64,000 nucleotides of DNA, from NCBI RefSeq assembly GCF_022539505.1, contig NC_061512.1, positions 155,293,962 through 155,357,961 of the forward strand. The letters are read 5' to 3'. Positions within the stretch are counted from its first letter, which is position 1. Each line of letters starts with the position of its first letter. A program made the translations under genes and the position numbers. The notes below the pieces were generated by a model that saw only the letters and a list, made by a program, of their open reading frames with translations, was not told the DNA's origin and did no database searches. Shown piece after piece: positions 1-11,515 of this stretch. This DNA comes from Lolium rigidum. Lineage: Eukaryota; Streptophyta; Magnoliopsida; Poales; Poaceae.

Positions 1-312
1 GTTGTTTATTTAAGTAATTGTTTGGAATTCAAAAATAAAGAGGTGTGATATCGCGGTTCAAAGGTTAATAGGGTTGATATGCTATTATTATTAGCAAGGT
101 GTCAATTCTTTAATGGAAGCTCATCCGAATGAAATCAAAAAGTAAGCGTGCTAAGGCTGGAGTAGTGTGAGGATGGGTGACCGACTGAAAAGTTTAACCA
201 TGATTGTATTTTGTCCTAAGATTAAGTGTACTTAGAGTTGAAAGTGTATTGGGTGAAAGATAAACAAGTAAAAAAAATGGTGTAAAACAAATTAAAATTT
301 GAAATTTTTTAA

Positions 313-590
313 AAGTCTATGCCGAGGGTTTTGCCGTCGGCATATAAAAAAATCAATTTTTTTTTGGAAAAAGGAAATTTGAATTTTTAAAATTTGTATG
401 CCGATGGTTTTGCTGTCGGCGTAGCGTGCTACGACGAGGACCGGGCTATGCCGACGACAATAGTGGCTTCGCCGAGGTAGTCGCCGATGAGCTATGCCGA
501 TGGCTGCCCTCGGTGTAGCCTACGCCGACGGCCAAAACATGCTACACCGAGGGTTCCCGGCCCTCGGCATATCGACTCATTCCTGTAGTG
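313..590. mobile_element. CACTA transposon terminus (subterminal repeats)
   Basis: Repeated short units of the type TATGCCGAGGG / CCGTCGGCAT in both orientations run from about 313 to 575. The block stops at TCCTGTAGTG (581-590), whose reverse complement CACTACAGGA is a classic En/Spm (CACTA) end. The rest of the element lies left of the window, so its coding part and the other end are not visible. The flanking trinucleotide is TGT (591-593), which should be matched on the far side if the element is intact. Confidence 0.75.
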
Positions 591-2569
591 TGTGTCAGAT
601 GGAAGAATAATGTTTAGTGTCACCATAATGTTAATGATGTTCAGCATTTTATTAATCACCCGAACAATCCAAGAGGGACCCAAAAACTAGTTTGTGTTCC
701 TCATTCTTTTTGATTTGGTAGCTGATTCTCAATCTTTAGATGGCTAAAGTGTGCCTGCAAGACAGGTTGGAAACATTGATGACAATGAATACTTGAAAAT
801 CATCGCGCATGTAGATGTTGTTATGAGCCTGAGAGATAATTAAATTATCAAATTGCATGAGGATGTTCTCCAACAACCACAAAGAATATGTGTATACGTG
901 TATATGCAAATGGAACAGCCTTTTATTAGCTGTTTAGAGTAATGCACAAATGCCTTTAAGAAAAATAAGAGTAATTCATAAATTATGAATGCAACCGGGA
1001 GCTGAACTGAGTTTCTATCTTTGCCTCTGGCTAATATATAAGTTCATGTGCGAATAGTTCAATGCCTAACGCCAAAACTGATAGTAGTGTGGTTCATGAA
1101 AGGTGTTGACAGCAAGGCTGAAGTCTTGGTCGTCTAATAATATTTCAATGCATATTCGGAAATTCTTAGTGTATGCTCCTATAATATATAGTTGCTCTAA
1201 AGAGTTCTCATAAAATAATCCCCACCGTGTCTCATGGTTCGTGCGAACCAGAGTTATCCAGGAAACACCGCTGTCACACATCAATTGAGCTAACCGACAG
1301 CTGTTGCTGCATTAAAAAACAAAAAACCGATAATATCAAATTGAGAGGAATAGTTAGCTGCACAACATACAAGTGAGAACTCTTAGCCTTGGATTGGCAT
1401 TACGACAAAATAACATTGTTCAGCTTGGACAAACTGCGTTTATGCATTTTTTTCCTGGTTCATTAGTTAGTTTATTTTGGTGAAATTGCATCCAATTATC
1501 TTGAAAAAACTGAAATGCAATGTACAAATCCCTGTGGCGAGCTCGTTTTTCTTATGTTAGTGTATTTTGAGAATTAGCAAGATTTAAATATAAATTTGCC
1601 TCCTTAAAAATATAATTTGTGAAGTAAGGCACTAAGTGTAAGATTTTATGAGCTAAAGGCCCATTTAATCTATCCAATACTGAAAGATGTCAAAGACCCA
1701 CTCATGCTCTGTAAATCGCAAGAGGAGAGAGTAAGTTTTAGTCCCATGTTGCTAGGGTACATATAGTTGGAGCTCTTTATAAGGGTTGTTCTTTTATCGT
1801 CCATTAGGTGATTGAGAAACTAAGTGATTCACTTGCATGGTTACTCGGCCACACGCCTCACCATGCAAGCAATGCAGCACGATTTCATGAATTAAGTATG
1901 AGTTAGAGCGTGTTTTGATGGAAGATTTCTTTTTGCCTCATGCACTGAACATCTGGGTGTATGTGTCAATAAACATGCACGTGCTTGACATATTCTCTGT
2001 TTGTAGAAATTTCTTCCACCCATTGATCTTATGTTGTCTGCCAGCCCCAGGCTATGATGTAGACACAGAGAGAGAGAGAGAGAGCAAGCAGAACATATTC
2101 ACAACTTGCTCAATCTCTCTTTCATTGCCAAGTTCCTTTTGTTGTGTTGCATGCATGCATACTTCCCCACCCGGCGATCCCATGCACGTCTATCTAGGAG
2201 AGCATGCCTAGAATCCATAAGATTTTTGGGGAACGTCTCGACGGAACTTCCTGCTTCCGCTCGACTACATCTATATCGAATGATTGAGTACTTCGACTTC
2301 AAACAAAACTGTGTTCTCTTCACCATCATAGGTAACAACAATACAAGTGTTGACAATGTTGCGGTGGTGTCCTTCCTAGCAAACACACATGTGCTTCTTA
2401 TCTCTGTGTTTGCACTAGTATTTAATCAATATGCAGATCTTTTAGATGTCTAGTTTTTCACATGTGATAAGATTTACTAGTGCATTTGTGTTGTTTATTT
2501 TGTTAATTGATCTCATTCAAAAAGAAAATCTCAATCCAACAATCAAAAAACCTTTCTTAGGCAATTTTC
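591..2569. other. AT-rich intergenic stretch, no gene seen
   Basis: No reading frame here has convincing coding character. The longest frames (about 72-115 codons) overlap one another on opposite strands and match no domain I recognise. A (GA)n microsatellite lies at about 2067-2083. A minus-strand frame at 1066-1284 is the least random-looking but I cannot assign it. Confidence 0.5.
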
Positions 2570-3955
2570 ACCATTTGGCTCCGATGTTGCTCTGAAGATG
2601 AACCCATTTAAGGGTGCTTATTTTTTGAGATGACAACTCAAATCCATGTAATTGTTATGGTCTTACACTTGGTCGCTTGGCACAAAGAGGTTCGCTTACC
2701 CATGAAGAAGGTAAAGTGTTCACGGAGCCTACCGTACTCTTTGTGGGTGTCGTCTTAATATTCTTAGAGACAAACTAGTTGATGCATATATACATATACA
2801 TGATGCCAAAGAACTGTGGGATGCCCTAGGCTCTAAGTTTGCATCAAGAATGTTAGCGGCAAATGACTACAAGATGGTTGACAATTCATATGTAGCAGAA
2901 CAAGCTCATGAGGTACAATGCATGTCTTAGGAACTCGAGATCCATTAAGTGTGTGACAAGTTTATCGTGAGATGTATTGTTGCTAAGCTTCCTCCTTCAT
3001 GGATAAACTTTTCCACTTATCTCAAACACCGGAGGCATAGAATCTTTGTCTAAAGTTTCGTAGGCATCCTAGGTAATGAAGAGAAGGGAAGAGAAAAAAA
3101 ATACACGTGGTAAGGGAACCAACGGACATTCTGTCGCCAACATAATGAATTTTTTTTGCTCACAAGTTCAAGGGAAATAATAAATTTTCCCAATTACTAA
3201 TTTCAAGAAGAAGGGAAAAAAATGGAAGGATCCTTGTTGAGTGTTCAGTGAGACTGAACATTGGGCCCATCACTGCCAACACCGTAAAGACTAGAAGAGT
3301 CATCATGGACAAAAGCCAAAGTTTGTCCACATGATCACCCTAATAGGGAACCTCCAGGATATGGTAATTTGTTACCTACCTTTCTTTCAACATTTCAGCC
3401 CACTAATTGGTGGGTTGGTGCATGTACTAAAATTCATGTGTGTGTTGATGTTTCATGTTATGTTCCTGGTGTTGGCTCTGTAAATCTGAAATTTATTTTG
3501 AAAAAGATCGTGTAGGTAAAGAACATGTAGCATGTCCCTTCCATAACAAATAATATTACTAGTGGATCATGTCTTCTGAAATTGGGTTAAATTTGGTGTT
3601 TGGGGTACAATAAAGTAGTAATGTCTAAGTATGGTTGTTTTGTTGGAAAAAAAAGCTATGTCTCAAAGACTTCTATGATAATATTTGTAACCATTTATGC
3701 ATTAAAATTACTGCAACTAATGTTTGGCATTCACAACTTTGTCATAATAATATCGGTTATATGTCACAGATTGCCAATATGATTTTAATTTCAAAATTCA
3801 TCCCAACCAAATGCTCTAAGTGTCAATATTGTGTGCAAGATAAATAACCTTGCAAGCCTCACAAGCTCACAGAGGAAAGTAACTTGGCACCACTAGAGAT
3901 CGTGTATGTAGATGTTTGTGATCGTAGGTTTGTAATTGCAGAGAGGTGTGTTGAT
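2570..3955 (+). pseudogene. Degenerate Ty1/copia retrotransposon (gag and pre-integrase)
   Basis: Translating across stops and frame breaks gives a copia-type gag around 2770-3080, with recognisable pieces such as AKELWDALGSKF and VAKLPPSWINF. A GAG-pre-integrase zinc-binding stretch follows at about 3700-3930: WHSQLCH, then KCSKCQYC, then PHKLTEESNLAPLEIVYVDV. The order matches the 5' half of Ty1/copia pol. Reverse transcriptase and RNase H are not visible downstream, and I found no LTRs. Multiple stops and indels show it is dead. Copia assignment rests on the order of motifs, not on a database match. Confidence 0.75.
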
Positions 3956-3959
3956 TACG

Positions 3960-4480
3960 ATGAAGACTATGCGGCACATGTTCTTCCTATTTGTCGGGTG
4001 TTTGGCGTCTTGCAGTAGCAACCTTGAAAAGAGGGGGGTGGCATCACAAGTGGAATGCATTTTTGGTGGTGCTCCTTGAGTACCGAGTCACAGTTTTCGG
4101 GGTAAAAATCCAAGGTCTGGTCTTCATTGATTTTACCTGACAATGGGCTTGTTGAAGTCATTATTTTAGAAACTTGGACTTTCTCTAGGGTGAAAATCCA
4201 AGATCTTCGATCGAGCGACGACAATGCTTGTGCATTGTTTCCTTCTTTAATGTGTTGCTTTTGGAGAATCTTTTTTGTAGGTCGGGTGTTGTCTTCGGTG
4301 GTGTTAGAGTGTTGTTGTTGAGAGTATTTCATCACCGTGATTGGGTCTTTGTTTTTCTTTCTCTCTTTTTATTTTTTCTTGTTGTCTGTATCCTTGATAT
4401 CTTTGGACATTTAGTTGGTGCAGAGGCTGGGTGTAATTGATACATTCGTGATATTAATATATTCCCTTTATTGGAAAAAA
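3960..4480 (+). mobile_element. LINE (L1-type) 3' end fragment
   Basis: The stretch looks like the 3' untranslated tail of a grass LINE. It has GT-rich text with GGGTGAAAATCCAAGATC at about 4190, a T-rich block at about 4345-4385, the motif GTGCAGAGGCTGGGTGTAATTG at 4419-4440, and an AT-rich end running into a short A tract (4476-4481). No reverse transcriptase frame is present, consistent with 5' truncation. Frames at 4127-4440 are low-complexity and not treated as genes. A similar GGGTGAAAATCCAAGATC string occurs on the minus strand of the retroposon at 9067-9971. Confidence 0.55.
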
Positions 4481-4489
4481 CATGTAAAA

Positions 4490-4750
4490 ATAATATTTCA
4501 TGACTTTAATTAATGATTCTATTAGGTATTACTATATTTATCTCTAGAAAACTAAATATGAAACTCCCAACTACTTTAAAATCCATAAGGCATAATTTGA
4601 AAATTAATTCTAAAGAAAGATCAAACGGTTTGTACTTATCATGGTGGAATAAGATCCCCATAAACTATTCAGAGAGAATGTTGGCAATTTTTTTAAAATA
4701 ATACATTTATTTTCAGTAATTTTACAATTAATATGAGATTTCAAAATTTT
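4490..4750. other. AT-rich spacer
   Basis: Nothing recognisable; AT-rich sequence between the LINE tail and a GC-rich repeat block. Confidence 0.4.
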
Positions 4751-4754
4751 ACGA

Positions 4755-5150
4755 ATATATGGCTCGGTTAGCTGAGTGGTCGCCGATCGGCAGACTGGTG
4801 GCTGATCGGCCGGCCGGATCGGGCGCACCGGCTACCAACCAGCCCCCATTTATCTTCAACCGGGCAACCATTCCAGCTGAAACTGCAAAATATGAAGACT
4901 CAATCGGGGAACTGCAAGATCTTGAGACTCTGGAAGTAAGGCAGAGAAGTAAAGTTATCCACTGGAAGTTATTAAATGTGCTTGTATCAAGAGAATGGCG
5001 GGGAAGTATCATGGACGAGGTGGCCGATTGGCTGGACGGTGGCCGATCAGCGCCCAAGCTGCCGACCAGACCCCCATTTGTGTAACACTATGCGGCTGGT
5101 CGGTCACAAGTCCGCAGATCGACGACTAGTCAGCCAATCGAGTCACATAT
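4755..5150. repeat. GC-rich block of GATCGGC/GCCGATC motifs
   Basis: The composition rises sharply and the strings GCCGATC, GATCGGC and CCGATTGGC recur in both orientations. AT-rich DNA borders it on each side (ACGAATATATGGC left, CACATATTTGTAAATTTTTG right). An open frame at 4759-5085 exists but is matched by one on the opposite strand and I do not consider it coding. It may be the internal part of a small DNA transposon; I could not find clean terminal repeats. Confidence 0.35.
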
Positions 5151-5534
5151 TTGTAAATTTTTGAAATCGTGCATTATTTGTAAAATTGGTGAAAAAACGT
5201 ATTATTTAAAAAAAAAATCGCAGAAGGCTGAGCCATGATCCGGAACGGTCAATCTCACCCTCTGCTGTACTGCAACCAGCTAGAACCTAAGTGGACCAAA
5301 TCAAATTAGTGTTATATAGAGGCGTGTGTTGAAATTGTGATCGCTAGAAGAAATTAAGAAACCTTATCAAAGCAAATATTGACTATACTATGTGAAACCA
5401 TAGGTCTTCATTCACCGGGTAACCACATGAGTATTTTTTAAATAGTGTATCATATGGATATCCTTGGAACAGATGAGCTACCAAGTACGGTACATGGCAT
5501 CCAACGATAAAAAGTTCAAATAGAACAACTTTTT

Positions 5535-5617
5535 AATTGTTGCTTGCTCAAATTTTTTCAAAATCCAAACTTAATTTTTGACAATATTTGAGCAACCAAC
5601 AATAAAAAATTAAAATA
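5535..5617. repeat. Fold-back repeat upstream of FLA gene
   Basis: An imperfect inverted repeat: GTTGCTTGCTCAAAT on the left pairs with ATTTGAGCAACCAAC on the right, about 40 bases apart and AT-rich. It lies roughly 900 bases upstream of the FLA start codon. It could be a small MITE remnant; no target duplication was identified. Confidence 0.45.
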
Positions 5618-5754
5618 GAAAAACTTTTACTCAGACATTGAACTCCCAAATTTTGAACCTGAAATAAAGGAAGTTTACACACTTCCACAGTTTGAATCAT
5701 TTGTTCTCAAACATCCAGCTATACCGTCCGCTTAAATGGGTTTTTGGTCTTTCT

Positions 5755-5835
5755 AGTACTCCCGCTGATCCATATTAGTTGCCACTAATATAGTTGCATC
5801 TGAAGTTCTGAACATATTTTAGTTCTATATACAAA
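5755..5835. mobile_element. Stowaway-like MITE end fragment
   Basis: TACTCCCGCTGATCCATATTAGTTG at about 5757 resembles the common cereal Stowaway terminus (TACTCCCTCCGT...). The matching right terminus is not evident, so this is probably a truncated copy. The family call is by resemblance only. Confidence 0.35.
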
Positions 5836-6345
5836 TTTCGCTGTAAACTATTCCTTTTCTCACTAATTCATGGCTAATGACTTGCATGGATTTGGACTTC
5901 GGAGCGGCAGGCCGTTGCCCGTAGGGGAAGGGAAGATCAAACAGGGTTTGAACCACAAAGGACATTGGCCGCTGTCATTTTCTTCCAACGGCTAAGAGAA
6001 CTTGACGCCCAATGGCTGATCTAGGAAATTGATTTGTCGATCTGCCACCCGCAACAAACCTCAAGATTGCCGGTGCAACGTCAAGAGCCCCAGAAACAAA
6101 TGGTCGTTAAGGTGATGAGGCTTCAAAAAAACAAAACAAAACAAAACAAAGTAAGAAGTGAATAGGTCCTTGAGAAAAAAGAAGAAGAAGAACAGAAGAG
6201 GGACAAGGACAAGGACAGGTCACCGGACTGGTGGCTGGCTGGTACCGTGGTGCGTAAAATACTCCGTCGTTCCCGGCTCCGCAACGCCGTACACGGTACA
6301 CACGGCCGGCGACCCCCACGCCCAACCTTCTCCCTTTCTCGCCAC

Positions 6346-6355
6346 TACATATACA
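6346..6355 (+). promoter_or_regulatory. Putative TATA element of FLA gene
   Basis: TACATATACA lies about 115 bases before the FLA start codon, in a pyrimidine-rich CT-repeat leader (6360-6440) typical of plant 5' untranslated regions. The next best TATA candidates upstream are farther away. No transcript evidence is available. Confidence 0.4.
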
Positions 6356-6466
6356 CGCGCTGACACACCCCTCTCCCTCACACCTCGATCTCTTGCCATC
6401 TCTCGACCTACCTTTGTCTCTCTTTCCATCTCTAGCACCTCCGCTGACACTGTTACATCCTCGGGG

Positions 6467-8259
6467 ATGGCGAGAAGCCAGCATTACATCCTCCTGGCCG
6501 TCGCCGTCGCGGCAATGGCGTTGGCACTGCTGGCTTCCCCGGTGGCGGCGGCGAAGAGCTTCAACATCACCAAGATCCTGGCGGCGCACCCGGAGTTCTC
6601 CAAGTTCAACGCGATGCTGAGCAAGACGCGGCTGGCGTACGACATCAACCGGCGGCAGACCATCACCGTGCTGGCCGTGGACAACGCGGCCATGGCGGGG
6701 CTGGACCAGTACTCGCTGCCCACGGTCCGCCACATCCTCTCCCTGCACGTCCTCGTCGACTACTACGGCGCCAAGAAGCTCCGTGGGCTCTCAAACGGCG
6801 CCACCGCCTCCGCATCCATGTTCCAGGTATACACACTCTATGCAGTTTTGGTGCATTCATCATCACCAAGATATTGCACACATATCAAACTATAATCGCT
6901 TATATGGTGCATTCATCAGGAGAGTAGTAATTGAGTGTCTCATTTTCAACAAAAGTTGTTGATTAACTCGGACACAAAATTGCACGATGCATGCATAATG
7001 ATCAGCTCGTTTGTTGCCAAGTCACTAAAGCAGGCCGTGGTACTGTCGTACTAATTTATCGCCAGAGATGTTTTGGTATGGTAGGCTTGGAAACTCCATG
7101 CATCCCGGTTGCTGTCATCTTTACAAACATGCAGATTTCCTATCTTCCATTCCTACATCCAATGATCCAAATGATGATCAATTGACTTTTGGATCCATAC
7201 TCCATACAATTAGTAATTACAATCCAATCATCATACAAAACACACGTAATATATAGAGGACGATGGTTGTATGCCATGATCGACAATTTGGCCAAAAAGT
7301 GTATACTGATTAAAATTAGATTTAGATTATCTGTAATCGACAAAAGTGCAATGTATATACTAGTACATTTTACTGACGCTATGATTTCCAAATCATGGCT
7401 CGATCAGGCCACCGGAGCGGCGGGGGGCATGTCGGGCTACGTGAACATCACTTCCCACAAGGGCGGCAAGATAGACTTCGTCTCCCAGGACGCCGACGAC
7501 ACCACGACGCCGTCCCGCTACGTCAAGTCCATCAAGGAGCTCCCCTACGACATCGCCGTGCTCCAGGTTAGCTCCGTGCTCTCCTCCTCCGAGGCCGAGG
7601 CGCCCGTCCCGCCGCCGGCGCCTGTCGACCTCGTGGAGCTCCTCTCCAAGAAGTACTGCAAGTCCTTCGCGGAGCTCGTCGCCGGCAACGCCGACGTGTT
7701 CCAGGCGCTCAACGAGACCAAGGACAACGGGCTCACGCTCTTCTGCCCCGTCGACGCCGCCGTGGCCGCCTTCGCGCCCAAGTACAAGAACCTCACGGCC
7801 AAGGCGAAGACGGCCATCCTGCTCTACCACGCCGTGCCGGACTACTTCTCGGTGCAGCTGCTCAAGTCCAACAACGGCATGGTCTCCACCCTCGCAACCA
7901 CCAGCTACGTCAAGAAGGACTACAGCTTCGACGTGAAGAACGACGACGAGGATGTGACGCTGGCCACCAAGGTCGTCACCTCCACCATCACCGCCACCGT
8001 CGGCGACAGCGAGCCGCTCGCCGTCTACGCCGTGTCCAAGTTCCTGCAGCCCAAGGAGCTGTTCAAGGTCGTCCAGGCGCCGGCGCCCGCGCCAGAGCCG
8101 TCAAAGAAGAAGGGCAAGACGGGAGATGCCGATGACGAGTCGTCGTCTGACAATTCCGATGATTCCACGGCTGATAAGGGTGCTGCGGCGCCGGCGGTGT
8201 TCGGCCGTTGGGCGACCGTGGCAGCGACGGTGGGGGCTGCATTGGCGTTATTGGCCTAA
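6467..8259 (+). CDS. FLA: Fasciclin-like arabinogalactan protein, two exons
   Basis: The product is a predicted GPI-anchored cell-surface proteoglycan of the plant FLA family, whose members act in cell adhesion and wall assembly. Exon 1 is 6467-6826 and exon 2 is 7408-8259, with a GT-AG intron (581 bp, phase 0), giving 403 residues, a normal length for the two-domain class. A hydrophobic signal peptide spans residues 1-29. The first fasciclin domain (about 32-175) has TITVLAVDNAAM at 65-76. The second (about 190-330) has GLTLFCPVDAAV at 228-239 and a YH motif at 260-261. AP-rich glycomodules lie at about 185-192 and 344-350; NxT sites are at N33, N133, N222 and N248. The tail after about residue 380 is hydrophobic, as for GPI attachment. 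The ATG was chosen because it begins the signal peptide; the frame is open upstream. Exons are GC-rich, as in many grass genes. No disruption was seen. Confidence 0.93.
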
Positions 8260-9052
8260 GAGCGAAGCCGGCCGGCTGCAGAATTATCTTGTGTTCAAAT
8301 TTGATAAATTGTATACTTTTCTGGTAATTTTTTATCGGGTTTTTTCTACGGGAAAGTAGGCGGCTGGATATACTTAGTGGAGTGACTATTTTTTTAGTCT
8401 TGCTTGTTACTTTGATGTAATTAATATCGTTGTTAATAAGAAGTCAACATGTTTTCATATGCTCTGTCCAATTTGCAATTAGTTTGCGAGATTCTGGATT
8501 TAGTCAAAGTTAAATTTTGTAAAATTCAACTAAATATAAGTAAGAAAAAATATCTGTTAGAATTAGATTTTACATATATGTAACGAAATATGCTAGGAGT
8601 ATAAAGCATATTCTGATATCTAGCCAATTCCTCTTAATTATGTCAGTCTTTGTAATCGTGCGTTACCAAATATAGCCTAATGGGCTGACTATATAAACAC
8701 GTAACCGGTGGGGGACAAATCATCGCATCCAACACACGGAAACTCACAGTATCAACATTCATGTAGTAAACTATATAGTATTAGAATCACTATGAGCTAT
8801 ATTTTCATACTATAGTATTATGGTCATTGATCTTTTCTTATACTTTTGGTCAAACTTACTTTTAAAAAAATGCTAGAACGTGAACTAAATAAAAACAGAG
8901 GGAGTATTAGGTCATCTATACTTTGGTACATGTCATAAATTTATTTTAGATAAAATTCAAAAACTGTCCACTTTAACTTAATAAACTTAAGGTTTCACAA
9001 AGTCATTACATGCTTCAGCGTACAACTTATCCAAAAGAAATATGTATTAGAC
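8260..9052. other. FLA 3' flank with Stowaway-like remnant
   Basis: A possible poly(A) signal AATAAG lies at about 8437. AT-rich sequence follows, including TTTGGTCAAACTTAC and ACAGAGGGAGTATTA (8890-8906), the right-end style of a Stowaway MITE. A clean left end was not found. No gene is seen. Confidence 0.4.
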
Positions 9053-9066
9053 ATTACTTGAAAATA

Positions 9067-9971
9067 AAAAAAAATAAACTTAAGGCCGAGGCCCAACGTT
9101 AAATTAATAACGCCACATTGGCGAATATACAAGAGTGTTCATCTAGATTAGAACTAACACCTAACAAACAAAAGAATAAAGCTAGAAAAAAAGAGTGGGC
9201 TAGGCACTAGAAGTAAACCGGGTCAACATGAAGTGCCAACTAGAAAGTAAGAAACTTCTAAGAAGAACTACATCGAAGATGAAGAGGAACACGCTGGAGG
9301 AGAGAGCATTGTCGTCCCGCCTTCAGTCTCTGTCACTAGCTAGCTAGAGGGGACCCCTATCCCATAGCAAGCAAGAGATGCCATCAAATGGCGGGCAAGA
9401 GCTCCTCTAGAGATCGAGCTGGCGCATCAACATACCTGCACTCCACCAAGACGTGTACGCCACCATCGCGGACATGGCCTCCAAGAAGCCTCACCGCCAA
9501 CACCAACACTTCACCACCGATGGAGAGACACACGGATGGCTCCAAGACAACGCCTTTAGGAAGGAAGCGACAACAAAGGTTCAGTCGCCGCCAGATCCAA
9601 GCGGATCTTGGATTTTCACCCGGACCCTCGGGAGGGATAAGGAGCAGCCACAACGACGTCTTCATGAAGAAAGCGACGCCCGTGGACGTCGCCATCGCCG
9701 GCCCCGGACATCCCGGGCAGGTTTTCACCACGGCAAAAGTCCATACCCACCGCAAGACACTCTCCGATCATCACGCCGCCCTCGCGACCGTAACCACCGG
9801 GCAGCACCCGAGCCATGGCCCCCGCCGAAGCACCACGGCTCACCGACCAGGGCCAATGCCCTGAAATCCGAGGAGGTCCCACCCTCGCATGTCAAGGAGG
9901 AAGACAGGTTGCTCACGCGAGGCCAGCCACCCCAGCCACCGCGTCGAGCACAACTCCACGACCGCCTGCTG
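9067..9971 (-). mobile_element. LINE-like retroposon with 14-bp target duplication
   Basis: A 905-bp segment is bounded by the perfect direct repeat ATTACTTGAAAATA at 9053-9066 and 9972-9985. The long duplication is characteristic of target-primed retroposition. Read on the minus strand it contains GGGTGAAAATCCAAGATC, also seen in the LINE tail at about 4190, and ends with TTGGGCCTCGGCCTTAAG followed by a T-rich tract next to the duplication. There is no reverse transcriptase. Frames on both strands (up to about 175 codons) are mutually overlapping and are not called genes. Class is inferred; a poly-A tail is not seen. Confidence 0.65.
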
Positions 9972-10325
9972 ATTACTTGAAAATAATCATAAGGATGGAC
10001 GTTAAAAAGAGCTATAGATCAAAACTTGATTATGGAATCTGCGTCTTGCACCTTTGGAGAGCGGCAACACCAATAATTTAGTCTGGGCACCTCGATTCTA
10101 CCCAAGATGAAGACTTTAAGACATGAAAAACACCAATAATTTGGCCCGAACTCTTTTTGAAGAACAACACCGGAAAACCAACCATTCAGCCCGGGTGTCA
10201 GTCCGGGTGTTGTGCCACAGTTCATCTCTTTAACCAATGCTTCGAGTTTGGAGCGCCAAACTGAGATTGGTCCTATTGTGAGACCTAGCTAGAACATCGT
10301 AAGTCTTCCTGGCAAGGCCATAGTG

Positions 10326-10900
10326 CACTACAAGAAAAGTTGCCATGGCCGATCAAATTGAAGTCGTACCGTGGTTGCTGATGCACCTTGGCCGACGATT
10401 TTTTCTCTCTCCGTGGTGTATGTAAAACTTTTTTTTCTCGTTTTTGAGGCCACGTAGCCCGATGAAAGCGTCCAAAACGTCGCGTATGGTGGCCCGGGAC
10501 GTAATGCATCATGAATTCTTGGGTGCGCCGGTCGAGTCAACGCAAATCCGCACCGCCCAGAAATGTAGGGCCCAGATGGCTGCCTCTTTAGCATTGTTTT
10601 TTTTTCTCGATCGCGCCATCTCGTTCAACGCTCTCCGATCGAGCCGTTTACGATGCAGAATCATGGGTCCCGCATGTCATCCTCTATGAACCAAAATTCT
10701 TTTTTTTTTTGATTTTTTTGACCCCGTGATTTCTGACTACTTCCTTTTTCTTTTGATCCCGTGCCGCCTTGGAAACGTTGAGACCGCTGCAGAAAAATGG
10801 GACCTGCATGTCATCCTATATGTGCAATCAAGTTTCTTTTTTTGAAATTATTTTTGACACCTGATATTTGGTCACTTGCCTTTTTTCTGTCTATGTCCAT
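10326..10900 (+). mobile_element. CACTA transposon terminal fragment
   Basis: CACTACAAGAAAAGT starts at 10326 and is a textbook CACTA terminus. Inside, a related unit appears twice (about 10655-10690 and 10790-10825: ATGGGWCCYGCATGTCATCCT), each followed by a T-rich run, as in CACTA subterminal regions. I find no matching right end, so the copy is truncated near 10900. The five bases before it are TAGTG, the mirror of CACTA, which may mark another element's end abutting here. Confidence 0.65.
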
Positions 10901-11279
10901 CCTCTCATTCACAACCCCTCTGCCACTTGCATTGTGCTCATTGTCAACACCTCTGCCACTTGCATTATGCTCAAGCTCCACTACATCTTTCTCAACCCTA
11001 CCATTGGTTAGCACATCACTTCTCAGACTCTTCACAAAGTTTGTGTGATCAACAAAAAGACTTAATGTCTTATGCACCCTCACACCTTCTATCATTGACA
11101 CAATCAACATCATTCTCAATGCAAACTAGCCCATCACTGAAATCTTTTCCAGGCTTACACCGGAACACGTACTTGCATGTTCTCATCCATTTGAACACAT
11201 AGTTTTGACAGAAAATCATGTATCTAGAGAATGGACCAAGTGTCGACATTGCAATTATCGAAGAAATCATAACTGATTT
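10901..11279. other. Unassigned sequence with short tandem repeat
   Basis: A short CTCTGCCACTTGCATT unit occurs twice (10918-10975). No coding evidence; short frames on both strands conflict. Confidence 0.35.
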
Positions 11280-11515
11280 GAAATCAAGAAATAATAAATA
11301 TTTACATTGAGTGTAAAAATTTAGTGTCCAACCAATTATAATTATACAAGATCATTATATTCACAAAAATAATTTAAAAGGCTTTGATAACCACTCAAAT
11401 GTTTATTTTCTTTGAGAATTTTAACAAGGTCAAGGAATTCGACTATTTTTTAATAAAAAATAACATTCCAAAATTCCAAAAATTTTGGGATGTTACAAAC
11501 TACCACCCTTTAAAG
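11280..11515 (-). mobile_element. Gypsy LTR fragment with polypurine tract
   Basis: On the minus strand a purine-rich AAAGGGTGGTAGTT (11498-11511) is followed directly by TGTAACATCCCAAAA, the usual LTR start of several plant Gypsy families, at 11497 going left. ATCTCGGGAATGAGATTCC just before it matches the 3' end of their internal domain. The LTR is truncated near 11280 and no other parts are seen. Confidence 0.6.

Noticed and set aside
4127..4440. Plus-strand frames in the LINE tail
   Set aside because: Low-complexity, Phe/Leu/Val-rich translations of T-rich untranslated sequence.
6107..6748. 213-codon minus-strand frame over FLA exon 1
   Set aside because: Shadow of the GC-rich FLA exon; no domain.
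7393..7830. 145-codon minus-strand frame over FLA exon 2
   Set aside because: Antisense of the second fasciclin domain with biased composition.
9388..9980. Overlapping plus-strand frames of 158 and 175 codons
   Set aside because: They lie inside the retroposon, overlap in different frames and have no domain.
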